Shown in pieces: positions 11,473 through 22,045 of a stretch of DNA of 26,669 nt. This stretch comes from Bugula neritina (Eukaryota > Bryozoa > Gymnolaemata > Cheilostomatida > Bugulidae), in contig CAXIUT010000290.1 of the NCBI GenBank assembly GCA_964035545.1, forward strand, positions 1 through 26,669. Direction: 5' to 3'. A program made the translations under genes and the position numbers. The notes under the pieces are model-generated. The model made no database searches. It was not told where the DNA came from and saw only the letters and a program-made list of their open reading frames with translations. Each line of letters starts with the position of its first letter. Within the stretch, counting starts at the first letter, position 1.

Positions 11473-12413
11473 TCAAGTAAAAATCATCAATTTGCTATAT
11501 TTTATTAAATAAGTCTCTAATTTTTAAAATTGCTGCTCTAAACACTCTCGATATTTGAGTATTTGTCTACGAATCGCACGAACCATCTCACAACGCACGC
11601 ATCCTTCGACATCTACCACTTCATTGATGTGTTTGATCATGTCTAATTCAATATTTTTAATTTAGTTACTCTTCGTAATGATAAATGTACTTTATTTGAC
11701 AAAAGAATCTCCTTTTCATGAAGAAAATCACAGTAGTTATTAAATATTTCTTTATTTCTCTCTATGTTTTTACCTTATTGCTTCTTGTATTCAGTCAATT
11801 TATTTTATTCTTACCTGCATCGATTATTTAACCTTTGAATTTCCATATTTAGTCCAATTATCTTCTCCTACAACTGCTGGATTCTCAATTCTCGTCTATA
11901 TTAACTTATTGTTTACTGATTATCATGACTAACACAACTTTCACATTTCTCTCTCTTTCTTCTTAAATTTCCCTCTTTACGTTAAATGGCACTTTCATCC
12001 ACCAACTTTTGGTACTCTCCTAATAACGCTTAAACCATTGAAAATGTTTTATCACTACACATCTATTTAATTTCTGATAAAACTTCAGTAAAATTCTTTT
12101 TATTTTGTCTTTAGCAATTATACCGGCTTTTTCTTTTAAGAGTAGTTCTTCCCTTTCTATCTTAAGAATTTTACTCATAGAAGCTGTAGCATTCAGTACT
12201 TTAAGTTATTGTACTTTCTATCATATTTTTTTTCTAGTCAATGTTCAACTTGGAAAGAAGAAGTTCAGTATCATTGATGATCTATGTCTCTCGAAGAACC
12301 AATTTTTATGATGCAAATTTTATATAAGAGTTAAAAAGAGTCAACTGAACGTCCTAGAATTTATTCTCTTGAGGAATCGAAGAATACGCAACTGATAACT
12401 TTTCTTCAAACAT
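11473..12413 (-). CDS. Coiled-coil protein of unknown function
   Basis: 306 aa from ATG 12413 to TGA 11475-11473 with one 20-nt intron (11671-11690). The sequence is strongly helical: long heptad-like runs of Leu/Ile with Glu, Lys and Arg from about residue 20 to 290, for example 'ELRIQQLEEKIIGLNMEIQRL'-type segments. A basic Cys-containing patch (RRKREKCESC) lies in the middle. No enzymatic motif is visible. Such proteins in ciliates are often cytoskeletal, basal-body or vesicle-tethering, but nothing here decides that. Around 12100-12190 another frame is also open and reads like coiled coil; I kept the uninterrupted frame because it needs only one intron. The stop is 31 bp from the TFIIS-like start and the gene lies 88 bp downstream of the MFSD1-like gene, all on one strand. 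Confidence 0.7.
11671..11690 (-). other. 20-nt intron in coiled-coil gene
   Basis: GTACAT...CGAAG on the minus strand. Its removal links the main frame to the last exon, which ends 'CLEQQFEKLETYLIKYSKL'; otherwise the frame meets TGA just before that exon. Confidence 0.75.
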
Positions 12414-12501
12414 CTATATTCTATTATAGTATCAATAACCTTTTAATCAATCGATAGAAATCTAAAATTATTAAATAGAACATATATATACCCAACAAAA
12501 A

Positions 12502-14115
12502 TCATGTCTAAGACTATCCTAATACCTTCTTCAAATACTGTTTCCTAAAATCTTTTACATCCAACTTATGACCTGTCACTAGATCGACTCCTCTTAATGA
12601 TATAGCTACTCCAGTACAAATACAGCTAATTAGAAAGAAAAACAATGTTTGAAGGTGAAAACCAGCATCAGCTTATTCTTTAGTCTCCCTGAGTAATCCT
12701 CCCAAAAGAGGAAAAGCTCCAAGAGCCAAATTTTGCAACATCTCCATTATTCCAAACCCAGTACCCAGTAAATGAGGAGGCACTAACATGGGTATTGTAG
12801 GTACAATAATCGTACAAAATATAGCAATGCATATGCCTAACAAAAATGATGGCATCCATCTAACAAACTAATTATCTTTCATAACTTTAGTGGATTCAGT
12901 AAACATCATAAACAGATAAGTGATTGTATAGAAAAAGCAAGAAACTATAAGTAGATAACTTCTTTTTTAAACTCTGTCTACAAAATAACCTATTATCACC
13001 ACAAATAAAGAGCTTACACAATAAGGAAGAATCAAGTATATACCCGCATCATTACTATTAATTCCAAATATTTAGACGTAATAGGCATTGCCATTGTCCA
13101 GAAAAGGAATAAAAAGAGCCTAAGACAACATAGATATCACTATAATCAACCAAAATGCTAATGGCAAATTACATATCTACTTGAAGTTTAAATGCTATCC
13201 ACCCTGTACTCCTTACTTACTACCATCATCAACCACAGAAGTCTAAATAAATTTTACCTGACTACCACCGCTTTTCTTCTTCAAACTATCCTTCATACTT
13301 TTCTTAGCTCTATCAATACTGCCTCTTTCAGAAGATAATAACTGAGTTTCATGCTTTAGCCTCTCCTGTTTCTCACTTTTTCTATCAATGTAAGCCAAAA
13401 CTAAATCTACTTTGAACTACCTATGGCAAGTACAAGAGAAATAGACATAAGAATACTTCCAATAAATATGGGTCCAGCCACATTCAAGTGATCTTTTTTT
13501 CCAAATTCATCTGATAAACGAGGCGTCAAAAAGCTATTCAATGAACTTCCCATTTTAGGAAAACTCAATCCAATTCCCAAAATAATCTAAATATCAAGAA
13601 TCATACTGATAGTTCTCCAGCTTTAAACCAAGTACTTAACAAAGTATTTTGCGATGCATGTAAGACTTCCCCTCCAATACCAAAAACAGCTCTTCCAGCA
13701 AGCATTAGAACAAAACTATTTTAAAACCCTCCAAATCCAAATATGATATGTCCTAGTACACAAAACATAGCTGATATTATCAAGACTATCCTTGCTCCAA
13801 TTTTATCTATCAATATTCCGCCTAACAATGGAATAATGACATTGGGAAAAGCATACAAAGCATAGAGTAAATTGAACTAAAACTCACTTATAGGATTTCC
13901 ATCTTATTTTAAATTCTACTCAATCGGAATCTGTAAAGCCTTCATATGATCAAATATACACTCGCATTATCGAAACAATATTAACAACCGAATACCACAA
14001 ATATAGCAATAACAACCACCAAGTAACGCATTTTCGTCTGACGATAACTTACACGACGAAGTTGTTAAGGGTCCTTTTTAGAGTAAGCACTCATCACGAA
14101 CGTACCTTGAACCAT
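12502..14115 (-). CDS. MFSD1-like major facilitator transporter
   Basis: 517 aa after removal of three 20-nt introns (13940-13959, 13587-13606, 13401-13420). Twelve membrane spans fit: an N-terminal six starting 'YLVVVIAIFVVFGCEYCFDN', a charged central loop (about residues 245-300, KRKSEKQERL and a Ser/Lys-rich stretch), and a C-terminal six ending near residue 480. Diagnostic MFSD1 blocks are present: 'DNASALQ' after span 1, 'LLYALYAFPN' in span 2, 'GGILIDKIG' (MFS motif A), 'GRAVFGIGGE' with 'ASQNT' in span 4, and 'KMGSSLNSF' in span 5. MFSD1 proteins are lysosomal or endosomal carriers; animal MFSD1 exports dipeptides with a helper protein. The substrate here is inferred from the family only. 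Start at 14115 is the first ATG in frame; a second lies seven codons later. It is divergent from the small basic protein across 238 bp. Confidence 0.88.
13401..13420 (-). other. 20-nt intron 3 in MFSD1-like gene
   Basis: GTAGTT...TTTAG. Removal joins '..LVLAI' to 'VLAYIDRKSEKQERL', matching the end of the N-terminal half of MFSD1. Confidence 0.85.
13587..13606 (-). other. 20-nt intron 2 in MFSD1-like gene
   Basis: GTATGA...TTTAG, phase 0. Contains an in-frame TGA, so retention would truncate the protein; removal joins 'AGELS' to 'IILGIGLSFPKMGSS'. Confidence 0.88.
13940..13959 (-). other. 20-nt intron 1 in MFSD1-like gene
   Basis: GTATAT...TGAAG, phase 0, with an in-frame TGA. Removal joins 'YCFDNAS' to 'ALQIPIEENL', the family order. 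Confidence 0.88.
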
Positions 14116-14353
14116 TGATATTATATATCTATTAAATACGAACATTGTAAATCATCATTATCAAATATTCTTGATATTACCTCAAGATTTTAAAGATATA
14201 AAAAGAAAATAAATGTTTTTTATTTTAGATTCCTTATATTTGATATTTTAGATTCTTTTTTCTTCGAAAAACTCTAATTTGAATATTAAATGATATTTCA
14301 AGATTAAAAAATTACTAGATGATATACTTTAATAAGTAGATTATATCGTTAGC

Positions 14354-14905
14354 ATGATAAACCTATACAAACAAGACTCTAGGTCAAAAAACAAAACACT
14401 CTACCCAGCCAATAAATCACACACAGCCAGCATGAACCTCAAAATATCTCAAGATGTTCCTTTCGAAGCCACTCATCGATAAAACCTCAAACATTCCTAC
14501 AGACAAAATGATTAAGATAATAATAAATCTAAATCAACACATAAATACAAAAAATCTATCGTACTGCAAGACACCACTATCCACTTAGTCAAAAAGAATA
14601 GCGATTACTATGGAGGAAAACAAAAGTAGATCGGACTCTCTACATAAAGATTCAGCAAAGAAAAACTACATAAAAGAAGTGTTGACTATGTAGCGAATCG
14701 CATAAAAACTTAAATAGACTAGCAAAAAGTAAAACAAGATACTCCTCTAATAGAAGTCAGTGCTTAGTAACTGAAAGAAATTGTTAGAAAATTGCAACAT
14801 CTCAAATCATAAAAATAAAATTTGAAAAAATAACTAACAATATACAAAAGATAAGTAAAAAAATCAAAAACTAGTAATACTGTCCTCAAAGCATTACTAT
14901 TTTGA
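14354..14905 (+). CDS. Small basic protein, unknown
   Basis: Intronless frame of 183 aa from ATG 14354 to TGA 14903-14905. Very rich in Lys, Ser and Asn in the first 130 residues with short basic patches (KSKSTHKYKKS), then a predicted coiled coil from about residue 135 to 170 (EVSAEELKEIVRKLQHLKSE). I do not recognise a family. Basic disordered head plus coiled-coil tail would suit a cytoskeleton- or chromatin-associated protein, but this is a guess. It lies 77 bp upstream of CK2 beta on the same strand. Confidence 0.65.
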
Positions 14906-14982
14906 TTATTTATTATCATTTGAACTAAATATCATCAAAAACTCTAAACTCTTAAGTTGATATATAAATAAGAAGTACAGGC

Positions 14983-15750
14983 ATGTCCGATACCGAATCA
15001 TACAGTTCAGAAGAAAGCTACGGATGGATCAGTTGGTTCTGTACTCTAGAAGACCATCAGTTCTTTTGTAAAGTCGACTAAGAATACATCAGAGATAGTT
15101 TTAACCTCTATGGACTGAAAAACATGTTTGACCATTACAAGTATCCTTTGTTTTATTCAGTGATGCCCTTGAAATGATCCTCCGACCAGATCCACCATAA
15201 GATTAATAACTTGAAGACTAAAGGTAACCTAAAATTAACATAGATATCTTTCAATATACCAATAAGCAACAGATATTTACGGTCTAATACATGCTCGCTA
15301 CATTGTAACTCCTAAAGGATTGGCAATAATGCGTTAAAAATACAAGAAAGGAGCATTTGGAGTTTGTCCTCGAGTACTTTGTGATCGCCAACCTACCCTT
15401 CCCATCGGAATGAGCGAATAAATCAGAACATCTAGAGTTAAAATATATTGTCCTCGATGTCAAGAAGTATATATTCCAAAAAAGAAATGTCATGATATTG
15501 ATGGAGCCTATTTTGGATGTTCTTTTCCCAATATTTTGATGATGGTAAAAGTAGTGATATTCAGGTTTATCCAGAAATGCTTCCTAAGTCAGTTTAGACT
15601 CAATATGTACCCAAAATATATGGATTCAAAGTTTACGGAAGAAAAGGTTCAAAGTATGAAAAAAAAGAAGATAAAAAGTAGATCACTTACTATACACAAT
15701 AAGAGCTCAAAAAAATTAAATCAAGAAACGAACCTAAATAAAAACCATGA
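14983..15750 (+). CDS. CK2B: Casein kinase II regulatory (beta) subunit
   Basis: 235 aa after removing three 20-nt introns (15141-15160, 15224-15243, 15545-15564). All family landmarks appear in order: 'SYGWISWFC' near residue 13, 'FFCKVDEEYI' at 29-38, an acidic loop 'PDPPEDEELEDE', 'YGLIHARYIVT', then the dimerising zinc finger with Cys115, Cys120, Cys143 and Cys146 (CPRVLC and CPRC), 'DGAYFGCSFP', and 'YVPKIYGFKVYG'. CK2 beta dimerises through the finger and holds two catalytic alpha subunits, setting substrate choice; it works in nucleus and cytoplasm. The family has Glu at the TAA in VD-E-EY, in the EDEELED loop and in R-E-KY, all written TAA here. The C-terminal tail is Lys/Glu-rich and a little longer than in animals. 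The family match is very strong. Confidence 0.96.
15141..15160 (+). other. 20-nt intron 1 in CK2 beta
   Basis: GTATCC...TTCAG; removal restores 'DHYNDALEMIL', equivalent to 'PHYRQALDMIL' of the family. Confidence 0.92.
15224..15243 (+). other. 20-nt intron 2 in CK2 beta
   Basis: GTAACC...CATAG; needed to reach the 'IYGLIHARYI' frame after the acidic loop. Confidence 0.92.
15545..15564 (+). other. 20-nt intron 3 in CK2 beta
   Basis: GTAAAA...TTCAG; removal joins 'FPNILMM' to 'VYPEMLPKSV', as in 'FPHMLFMVHPE' of the family. Confidence 0.92.
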
Positions 15751-15953
15751 AATTGTATCTGTGATCTTCTTGGTTTATCAATTTTATGTAAATTTATTAT
15801 TTTATGAAATAGAGCTTTATAAAATTCTGATAAACCTTTTATACTTTACTATATATTTTTTCAACTAAAAGAAATCATCTCATCTTGTTCTTTTTTGATG
15901 AAACATTTATCTTCATAGATAAACTTTCTATGTTAAGAAATAATATAATTATA

Positions 15954-17181
15954 ATGTAGTCATCAAAGCAAAAAGACAAGCCTCCATTCATCAGACTCAC
16001 TACATGCACCTGGTATAAAGATTCTCACTCTTTATATGACTACTAATCCACAAAGCTGACAGAAAACAAAATAAATATTCCAATTGGAACCAAATGGCTT
16101 AACATCTATCGCAAAAAAAACCGTACTTTCTTTCTTATTTAGACCCATAAATATAATTCATTTACACAAATTCGAAATTTCCCAATAAACTTGAAGATTT
16201 TGAATTGATAGCTCACTGCTAAATTTAAAATTTAAAACCGCTGGGAGGAAGAATATCGATCATCACTCCCTCTGCCTACAAAGATAAAAATAAATAGACC
16301 AATAACTAAAAACAAAAAACTAATTAGTCAGTTGATAGCGTCAGTATCAAAGAATAAAATCCATACTTCATCGTTAGCAAAAATGTCAACCAAAATAATT
16401 TCCAAACTGGCTGCCAACTACGTATATGCTTTTTTATTCAGTCCCAGGAATGACGATCAAGTTGGGCAGGATCGAATATTTTGTAACTTAATATTTTGAT
16501 GGAAAGAAAAAAATATCGAAACCTCTCATTTCATCACGAAACTACTTCAATGATAACGTTTTAGAAGTAGAACCTTTGACTTAAGAAACCAAAAATCCAT
16601 GTAAAATCTGTCTTGATGATACTGATCAGACTAATAACTTCCTTTTCAATCCTTGCAAGTGCAATGGGTCATGTGGAACTGTCCACTATGAATGTTTGGC
16701 TGAATGGATTAGAGTTAAAGTCAAAAAAGATGTTATTGGAGGAACTCAACATTACAACTTTACTAAATTTGAGTGTTAAGTCTGTAAAAGTGAACTTCCT
16801 GGCTTCGTAGAACTAAAAACGAAAGAAGGAGTGACCAATAATAAAGAATTAATAACTCTTGATCGTCCTCAAGGAAACTATCTAATATTCGAAGGGGCAT
16901 GTTAGAAGTAAAAGAGCATAATGGTAATCCAAAATACTCCATAAACAGGTATCAAATTAGGCAGAGGACATGAATGCTAAATCAGAATAACAGATATTTC
17001 TGTTTCTAGAAAACACTCATTCATTAAAAGTCAAAACAATCAATTTTTTATTCTTGATAACAACTCCAAATTTGGAACTCTTGTTAGAGAAGAGCCTATG
17101 ACTTTCGAAATCAGACAATAATTTGAAAAAAAATCAATTCAAATTGGAAGAACCCTTCTAGAATTCCAAGTCATTAAATGA
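15954..17181 (+). CDS. RING-CH and FHA domain protein
   Basis: 395 aa after removal of two 20-nt introns (16123-16142, 16422-16441). The first 200 residues hold no catalytic motif but include 'LPGMTIKLGRIEYFVTE' near 155-170, which looks like one edge of a second FHA-type fold. A RING-CH (MARCH-type) finger starts at Cys203: C-x2-C, then PCKC, VH-x3-C (HYEC) and C-E-V-C, with the typical long spacer before the last pair. An FHA domain occupies about residues 305-390: 'IKLGRGHECEIRI', the phosphothreonine-binding 'SVSRKH' and 'NNSKFGT'. The product is probably an E3 ubiquitin ligase whose FHA domain recruits phosphorylated partners. No membrane spans are present, unlike most animal MARCH proteins. 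TAA encodes the Glu of C-E-V-C. The stop codon is 54 bp from the telomeric tract, so this is a terminal gene. Confidence 0.9.
16123..16142 (+). other. 20-nt intron 1 in RING-CH/FHA gene
   Basis: GTACTT...TTTAG. Joins 'WLNIYRKKN' to 'HPEIEFIYTNS'; both flanking frames are closed by TGA without it. Confidence 0.85.
16422..16441 (+). other. 20-nt intron 2 in RING-CH/FHA gene
   Basis: GTATAT...TTCAG. Joins 'FQTGCQL' to 'LPGMTIKLGRIEY'. Confidence 0.85.
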
Positions 17182-17235
17182 TTATCTTATCTGATCACTT
17201 GATAATAATCTTACCTATTTTTATTGATTTAAATA

Positions 17236-17316
17236 GGGGTTGGGGTTGGGGTTGGGGTTGGGGTTGGGGTTGGGGTTGGGGTTGGGGTTGGGGTTGGGGT
17301 TGGGGTTGGGGTTGGG
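17236..17316 (+). repeat. Telomeric (GGGGTT) tract 1, internal
   Basis: Thirteen perfect GGGGTT units plus a final GGG (81 nt). The G-rich strand points right, as at a right-hand chromosome end. The left flank is 54 bp of short 3' flanking sequence after the RING-CH/FHA stop; the right flank is in the middle of an open frame. No CCCCAA tract follows it. Confidence 0.97.
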
Positions 17317-18339
17317 TTTACTATCGATTTAAAAGATAATAAAAATACGCTTTTCGAGAAATTGAAAGGATTATATCCTCAATACAAAGATAAAAAATAA
17401 TAAATATTAGAAAAACTTAAAAAGGATCTATAAAAATCAATTAAGAAAAGTACAATCAAACATTCACTCAAATTGTCTATCTAATATTTTCTTAAATAAA
17501 ACTTCCAAAAAAAAAGAATCAAAAGCCATCCTAGAAATATTTCTTCAGGCTAAAAAGATGATAAATTATTTAGTTCAAGAAAGAAAAGTAGCAAAATATT
17601 GATTTAAAATCGATCAAAATAGAAAATTAATAGTATTAGTAAAAAATCATCCTAAAATTAAGAAAGTCCAAAGAAATCTTGGTCGTATCTTAAAACTCTT
17701 CAATAAAATTGGAATTAATAAAAGAAAACTTACGTTTTAAATCATAATAAACCAAAAATATTATCAAAAAAGTTATCATCTAGAATATAAACTCATAACT
17801 AAGATGTTATAAAAGCTTGTCAAGTTATTTTATAAAAAACAAAAGAAAATGATATGAAAGATATGGCTAAAAAATATCTTCAAAATATAGGTAGACTTCC
17901 TAAAAATAATTTATAAAAAGAAAAAATAGTACCTGCTAAAATATAAATCAGATAAAAAATAGTTTAGGAGTAAGAGTAAAAATCATCATCTGAATAAGAA
18001 GAAAAGAAAACAGATAAAAAATAAGAACAAAAGCATTCTAAAGCAAATTTAATGTAAGAGGATAGATCACCAATAAGTCAAATTGATTATTCAACTGAGA
18101 AGAAGTAATTTAGTTACTCCTAAAATCGTCAGAAAGAGTATCAAAACGACAGAAACAGCAAGAATTAATCTAGAATAAAGAGTTTTAGAAATAACAAGTA
18201 CAATTATACAACCTCACTTTAACAATCCTATGTTTCCTAGTCTCCAAACTTTTCATATTATCAAACTTTACAACCTTCTTTTAGAGAGAGTTCTATCCGT
18301 CAGAAAAGATTTAGCTATCTTTCTTGCCTTCAAAATTGA
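17317..18339 (+). CDS. Lys/Ser-rich protein, 5' end cut off at the telomeric tract
   Basis: Open frame of 340 codons that is already running at the first base after the tract and ends at TGA 18337-18339. No start codon lies near the left edge (the first in-frame ATG is near 17850), so the gene is 5'-truncated at the junction. The product is Lys-, Ser- and Glu-rich with a coiled-coil-like start (LFEKLKGLYPQYKDKKEEIL), an acidic block near the middle (KIVEEEEEKSSSEEEEKK) and a Tyr/Ser/Asn-rich end. I do not recognise a family. The frame has no breaks, unlike the two genes that follow. It converges on the UBR1-like gene with 46 bp between stops. Confidence 0.65.
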
Positions 18340-18385
18340 TTAATAATATTTAATTTTAGTGAAATAATATTCAAGATAATCAAGG

Positions 18386-21300
18386 TCAACTTGTTTTAAA
18401 TGTTTTTTTAACAAAATCTTTGTTTTCATCAAAAATAATATGTTCTATCAGATTTTAATATTTCCCTTTATCAAGAAGATACTAATTTGTTGGAAATTTT
18501 CTTTCTTCTAACTCTAATTTTGTAAGATAATTATTTTCAACATATTCTCCAAGATAGTTGATATAAAAATTTTTTGAACTAATAAGTTGATTTTAATATT
18601 AATACAGTATTTTTCCAGAATATAAAATAATACTTATAAGGCTTCCCTCATGTTACTTTTCGCTATGTTTAAACCAAAGTTGAAAACAATTATTCTACTT
18701 ACAACATTTGACCTGACAAATAAGGCATATTTTTGTTTATAATTTTTATTAATTACAATAAGAACATATTCTTGGAACTTTTCTTAATTCTGCCAAATCA
18801 TGAGGGATATTGTAAAAATTAAATTGAGATAAATCTTTTCTAACAGTTAACTTTTATATTTTACAATTTCCATGTAGATATTAAAATAGTATATTTAGAT
18901 CATTATATATTGTATTTTTCTTTTAATAATAATTTTCTAATAATTTTTGTTAATCATTTCTAAAAACAACTGATTGAATCATAAGATTTGATATTTGTTC
19001 TTTTATTATCTATTTTAGTTTTAAGCATGATATGTTTCTTCTTTGATTGCAAAAGATAATTAGATGAGGAATAAGTGGAAGCATTGAAGAGATAAATAAT
19101 TGAGTATGATTTGATAAAAAAAAATAGATTTAATATACTAGTGAAGTGTAAATATAGGAATAAATTTACTAATAATTAATTTCTTAGTGAATTGATTCAA
19201 ATGGTATTCTTTTTTTCTTTTTGTTCTATTATTATTTTTCATGATTTATCATTTATGAACGGAGAGTCAATTTTATGACCAGTTTTTATATTAAGTTTTT
19301 GATAACTTGTTCATTTTATGTGTTTAGCTACAAAGGAAATGGTATCATTGATTATTTTTTACATAGAAAGCAGCGATAATATTAATTCAACTAGTTTTAA
19401 CCTTTGTTTATCTATCCTTGAAGACATTTTTCATGAAAAATATGACCACAAGTTATGAACATTAAAAATTTACCACTTTTATCGAAATTTGTTTGAATAA
19501 GAGTACAATTTTATACGACATTTACCAAATAAAACAAAGGATCTTTTCCATATTATCTACAAACCATACAAGTTTTATTTTATTCTTATTTCTATTCTAT
19601 ATGTTACATTTTTATATTATTTAAAATCTTACTTTGTTTTTCTTTTAATTTTAACTTTTTTGATATCTTTTTAAGTTTATTGAATTCATTTTATTTAGTT
19701 TATTAATTAACTATTATTCCATCTTGTTCTTTAATTATTTATGAAATTTAACCTTTATAAAAATTTGCTATTTATATATTTGACTCATTCAACAATTAAA
19801 GCTAATTCTTTCTCGATAAGAACTTGTCTATATACATTTGGACAACTTTGAAATTTGTTAAAAGAAACAATGTTATTAGTATTTAAAAGTGTGTATTCAC
19901 TTTTTCTTTAGAAAAATCAAAGTTCATAAGAAAATCCAGTGATTATCGACAACTATTTATGGGAATTTCATTGATAAAAAGTTTTTTTTGATTTATTAAA
20001 ACTTTTCTTTTGAATATTAACTTTTTAATATTTAACGATGAATGTTTTAAATAAAAAGAATTAAAACTAAGATTATTATCCCAAATTATCAAGTTTTACT
20101 TTGAATTAATGATCTATTGATACTATTTTGTCATAAATTATTTAATTAAATCTTTATTTGGAACTAGAGAAAAAGCAAAATGATTAAATTATTTTTTATC
20201 TAAAGGCAGATTTAAACTTGCTAGTTATCGATAAAAGTTTATAATATTTTGTTTTACTTTATCTTTTGCCAAATAATTTGATAATATTAGCTCAGGAACC
20301 TATGATTCAATAATTTGAATATAATTTTGAATAAAAATAGATAAGTTCTTTTATATTTTCATTGATCTTATTAATTAAAATTAATTGATAAAATTAATTC
20401 TATGATATAATATTTTCCAATACTATTATAAAAAGTTTTGTTTCGTTATTTTGTTTTCTTTTGAGCTGAATATTATAAGTATTTTTCTATATAAAATACA
20501 TTCAGGACGATAGTATTACTCTTGATTTGAATCATATTCCTTTTACAAATATTCAATTAATTTATTTTTCAAAAGATAATCAAGTCGATCTAACTAATCT
20601 CTTTATAAATTAACTATTTTCTAATAATATCTTTCAACAATTTTTACAAGTTTTTATTCATTTATAACACTCAAACATAAAAGTGAAAGACTGAATACCT
20701 TCGAAACGTTTTAAAGATGTTCATCATCATATCTTGCTATTATAATTTAAATGATTAAATAGTAAGTTTTAAAAGCAATTCTTCTTTAACCTTGAAATCA
20801 CAATCCTATTGAATAATTAATCTAAAGAATTTATTCCAAATTTTCTTAAAAGATAGCATTTATTCACTTATAAAATCGTTATATTTTATGATTTTGAATA
20901 GCAATGATCATTATATTCAAAAAGGTAGTTGGTGAGCTATAGTATACATTTTTTATAAAATTTTTCTAGTAAATGTCTATTATATCTATTGATTTATTTT
21001 TGATATGTTAAGTTATTACAGCTGCTAGCAACTATTTTATTCTAACTTATAACTCTTAAAAGCTATCTTTTATAAATATTTTTCAATAACCAAAGACTTT
21101 TTATTATTTCTCTGACAGGTTTGGATCAGTAATCATTTTTAGTATTATTGGCAATAGTATTATTTTTAATTTCTGATGATTGTATAATGAAACCAACATT
21201 TATGAGAACATATCTTGAAAATTGTCATCAAAGCTAGTAATATTGAATAAGATTTGTTTAATTATCAATTATCCATGGAGTTATTCATTAATTTTCAAAC

Positions 21301-22015
21301 AAAGAGCATCTACTATCAAACTCTGATAATAATATGAATCTTTAATGAGAAAGAGTAGCCAATACTATATTGCTAAATTAATATATTTTCTTATTTCTTT
21401 GCAATATCTACCAACTTTTTCTTCCTTTAAAGTAAAAAAACAAATAGCAAAAGTATACAATAAAATTATCTAACATTCTCCTAGTAATCTTATTAACTTG
21501 ATAGTGAATATTTTAGCTGTTGATGTCTTGAACAACATCCTTCTTCTCTCAAAGCATCAGTATTACCACAGTCACAGATAGCCATTTTTTCTGTCATAAG
21601 AATATACTAATGCCCAATATGTCTTTATCTTTCAAAACATTATTTACAAAAGACACTCTTTTTATTTCTTTGACAGTCAAAGCATATGTAACCTATGTAG
21701 AAATATAATTACAACGATCTTCAATAAACCTAGTACAGACTGTATTTTTACTACTTCTTTCTTAAAAATTTCATATTTTCGATTAGAAATTGGACTTTTT
21801 GAAGACACTTCACGAATATTTTTATCTCCATATTAATTGTACAGCTAAGATAGAGAGTTGTAGAAGGTTATTATTCTTTTGCTTTGGCATCTCTTTACAA
21901 TAAACTACTTCATGACTTCATCCTTAAAGAGTTAATTAGCTTAGTTTTGGTGGCAGTCGAAATTTACATTTGAATATGGCGCTATTATTTAAAATATAAT
22001 CTATAGTAAATCCAT
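18386..22015 (-). CDS. UBR1-like N-recognin (E3 ubiquitin ligase), frame broken
   Basis: ATG 22015 begins 'MDLLEIIFEIIAPYSNVNFD'. The UBR box follows at about 21740-21515: 'VCTRF', 'CYICFDCQ', 'CKECF', 'RHIGHEY', 'ICDCGN' and 'CCSRH', the zinc-binding fold that reads basic N-degrons. One 20-nt intron (21693-21712) lies inside it. The 3' end encodes the UBR1 C-terminal region: Cys cluster at about 18680-18775 (RICSYC, KICLICQVKCC), 'LGEYVE', and 'YLLDKGKYENL' like the family's 'LYLS..RY..L', ending at TGA 18388-18386. About 1200 residues is shorter than animal or yeast UBR1. In my reading the frame breaks at least three times: near 21745 (an A5 run on the coding strand one base short), near 20380 and near 20310. 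This is either uncorrected sequence error or decay. I did not trace the middle fully, so the central RING was not located. Confidence 0.78.
21693..21712 (-). other. 20-nt intron in UBR box
   Basis: GTAATT...CATAG on the minus strand; removal joins 'RFIEDR' to 'CYICFDC', giving the Y-x-C-x2-C order of UBR boxes. Confidence 0.7.
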
Positions 22016-22045
22016 TCTATCAAAAAATATATAATTCTCAAATAA

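Noticed and set aside
12050-12190. Extra introns of 16 and 41-50 nt in the coiled-coil gene, using a second open frame (MSKILKIEREELL)
   Set aside because: The main frame is open without them; the alternative needs two introns of unusual length. Not excluded, but not preferred.
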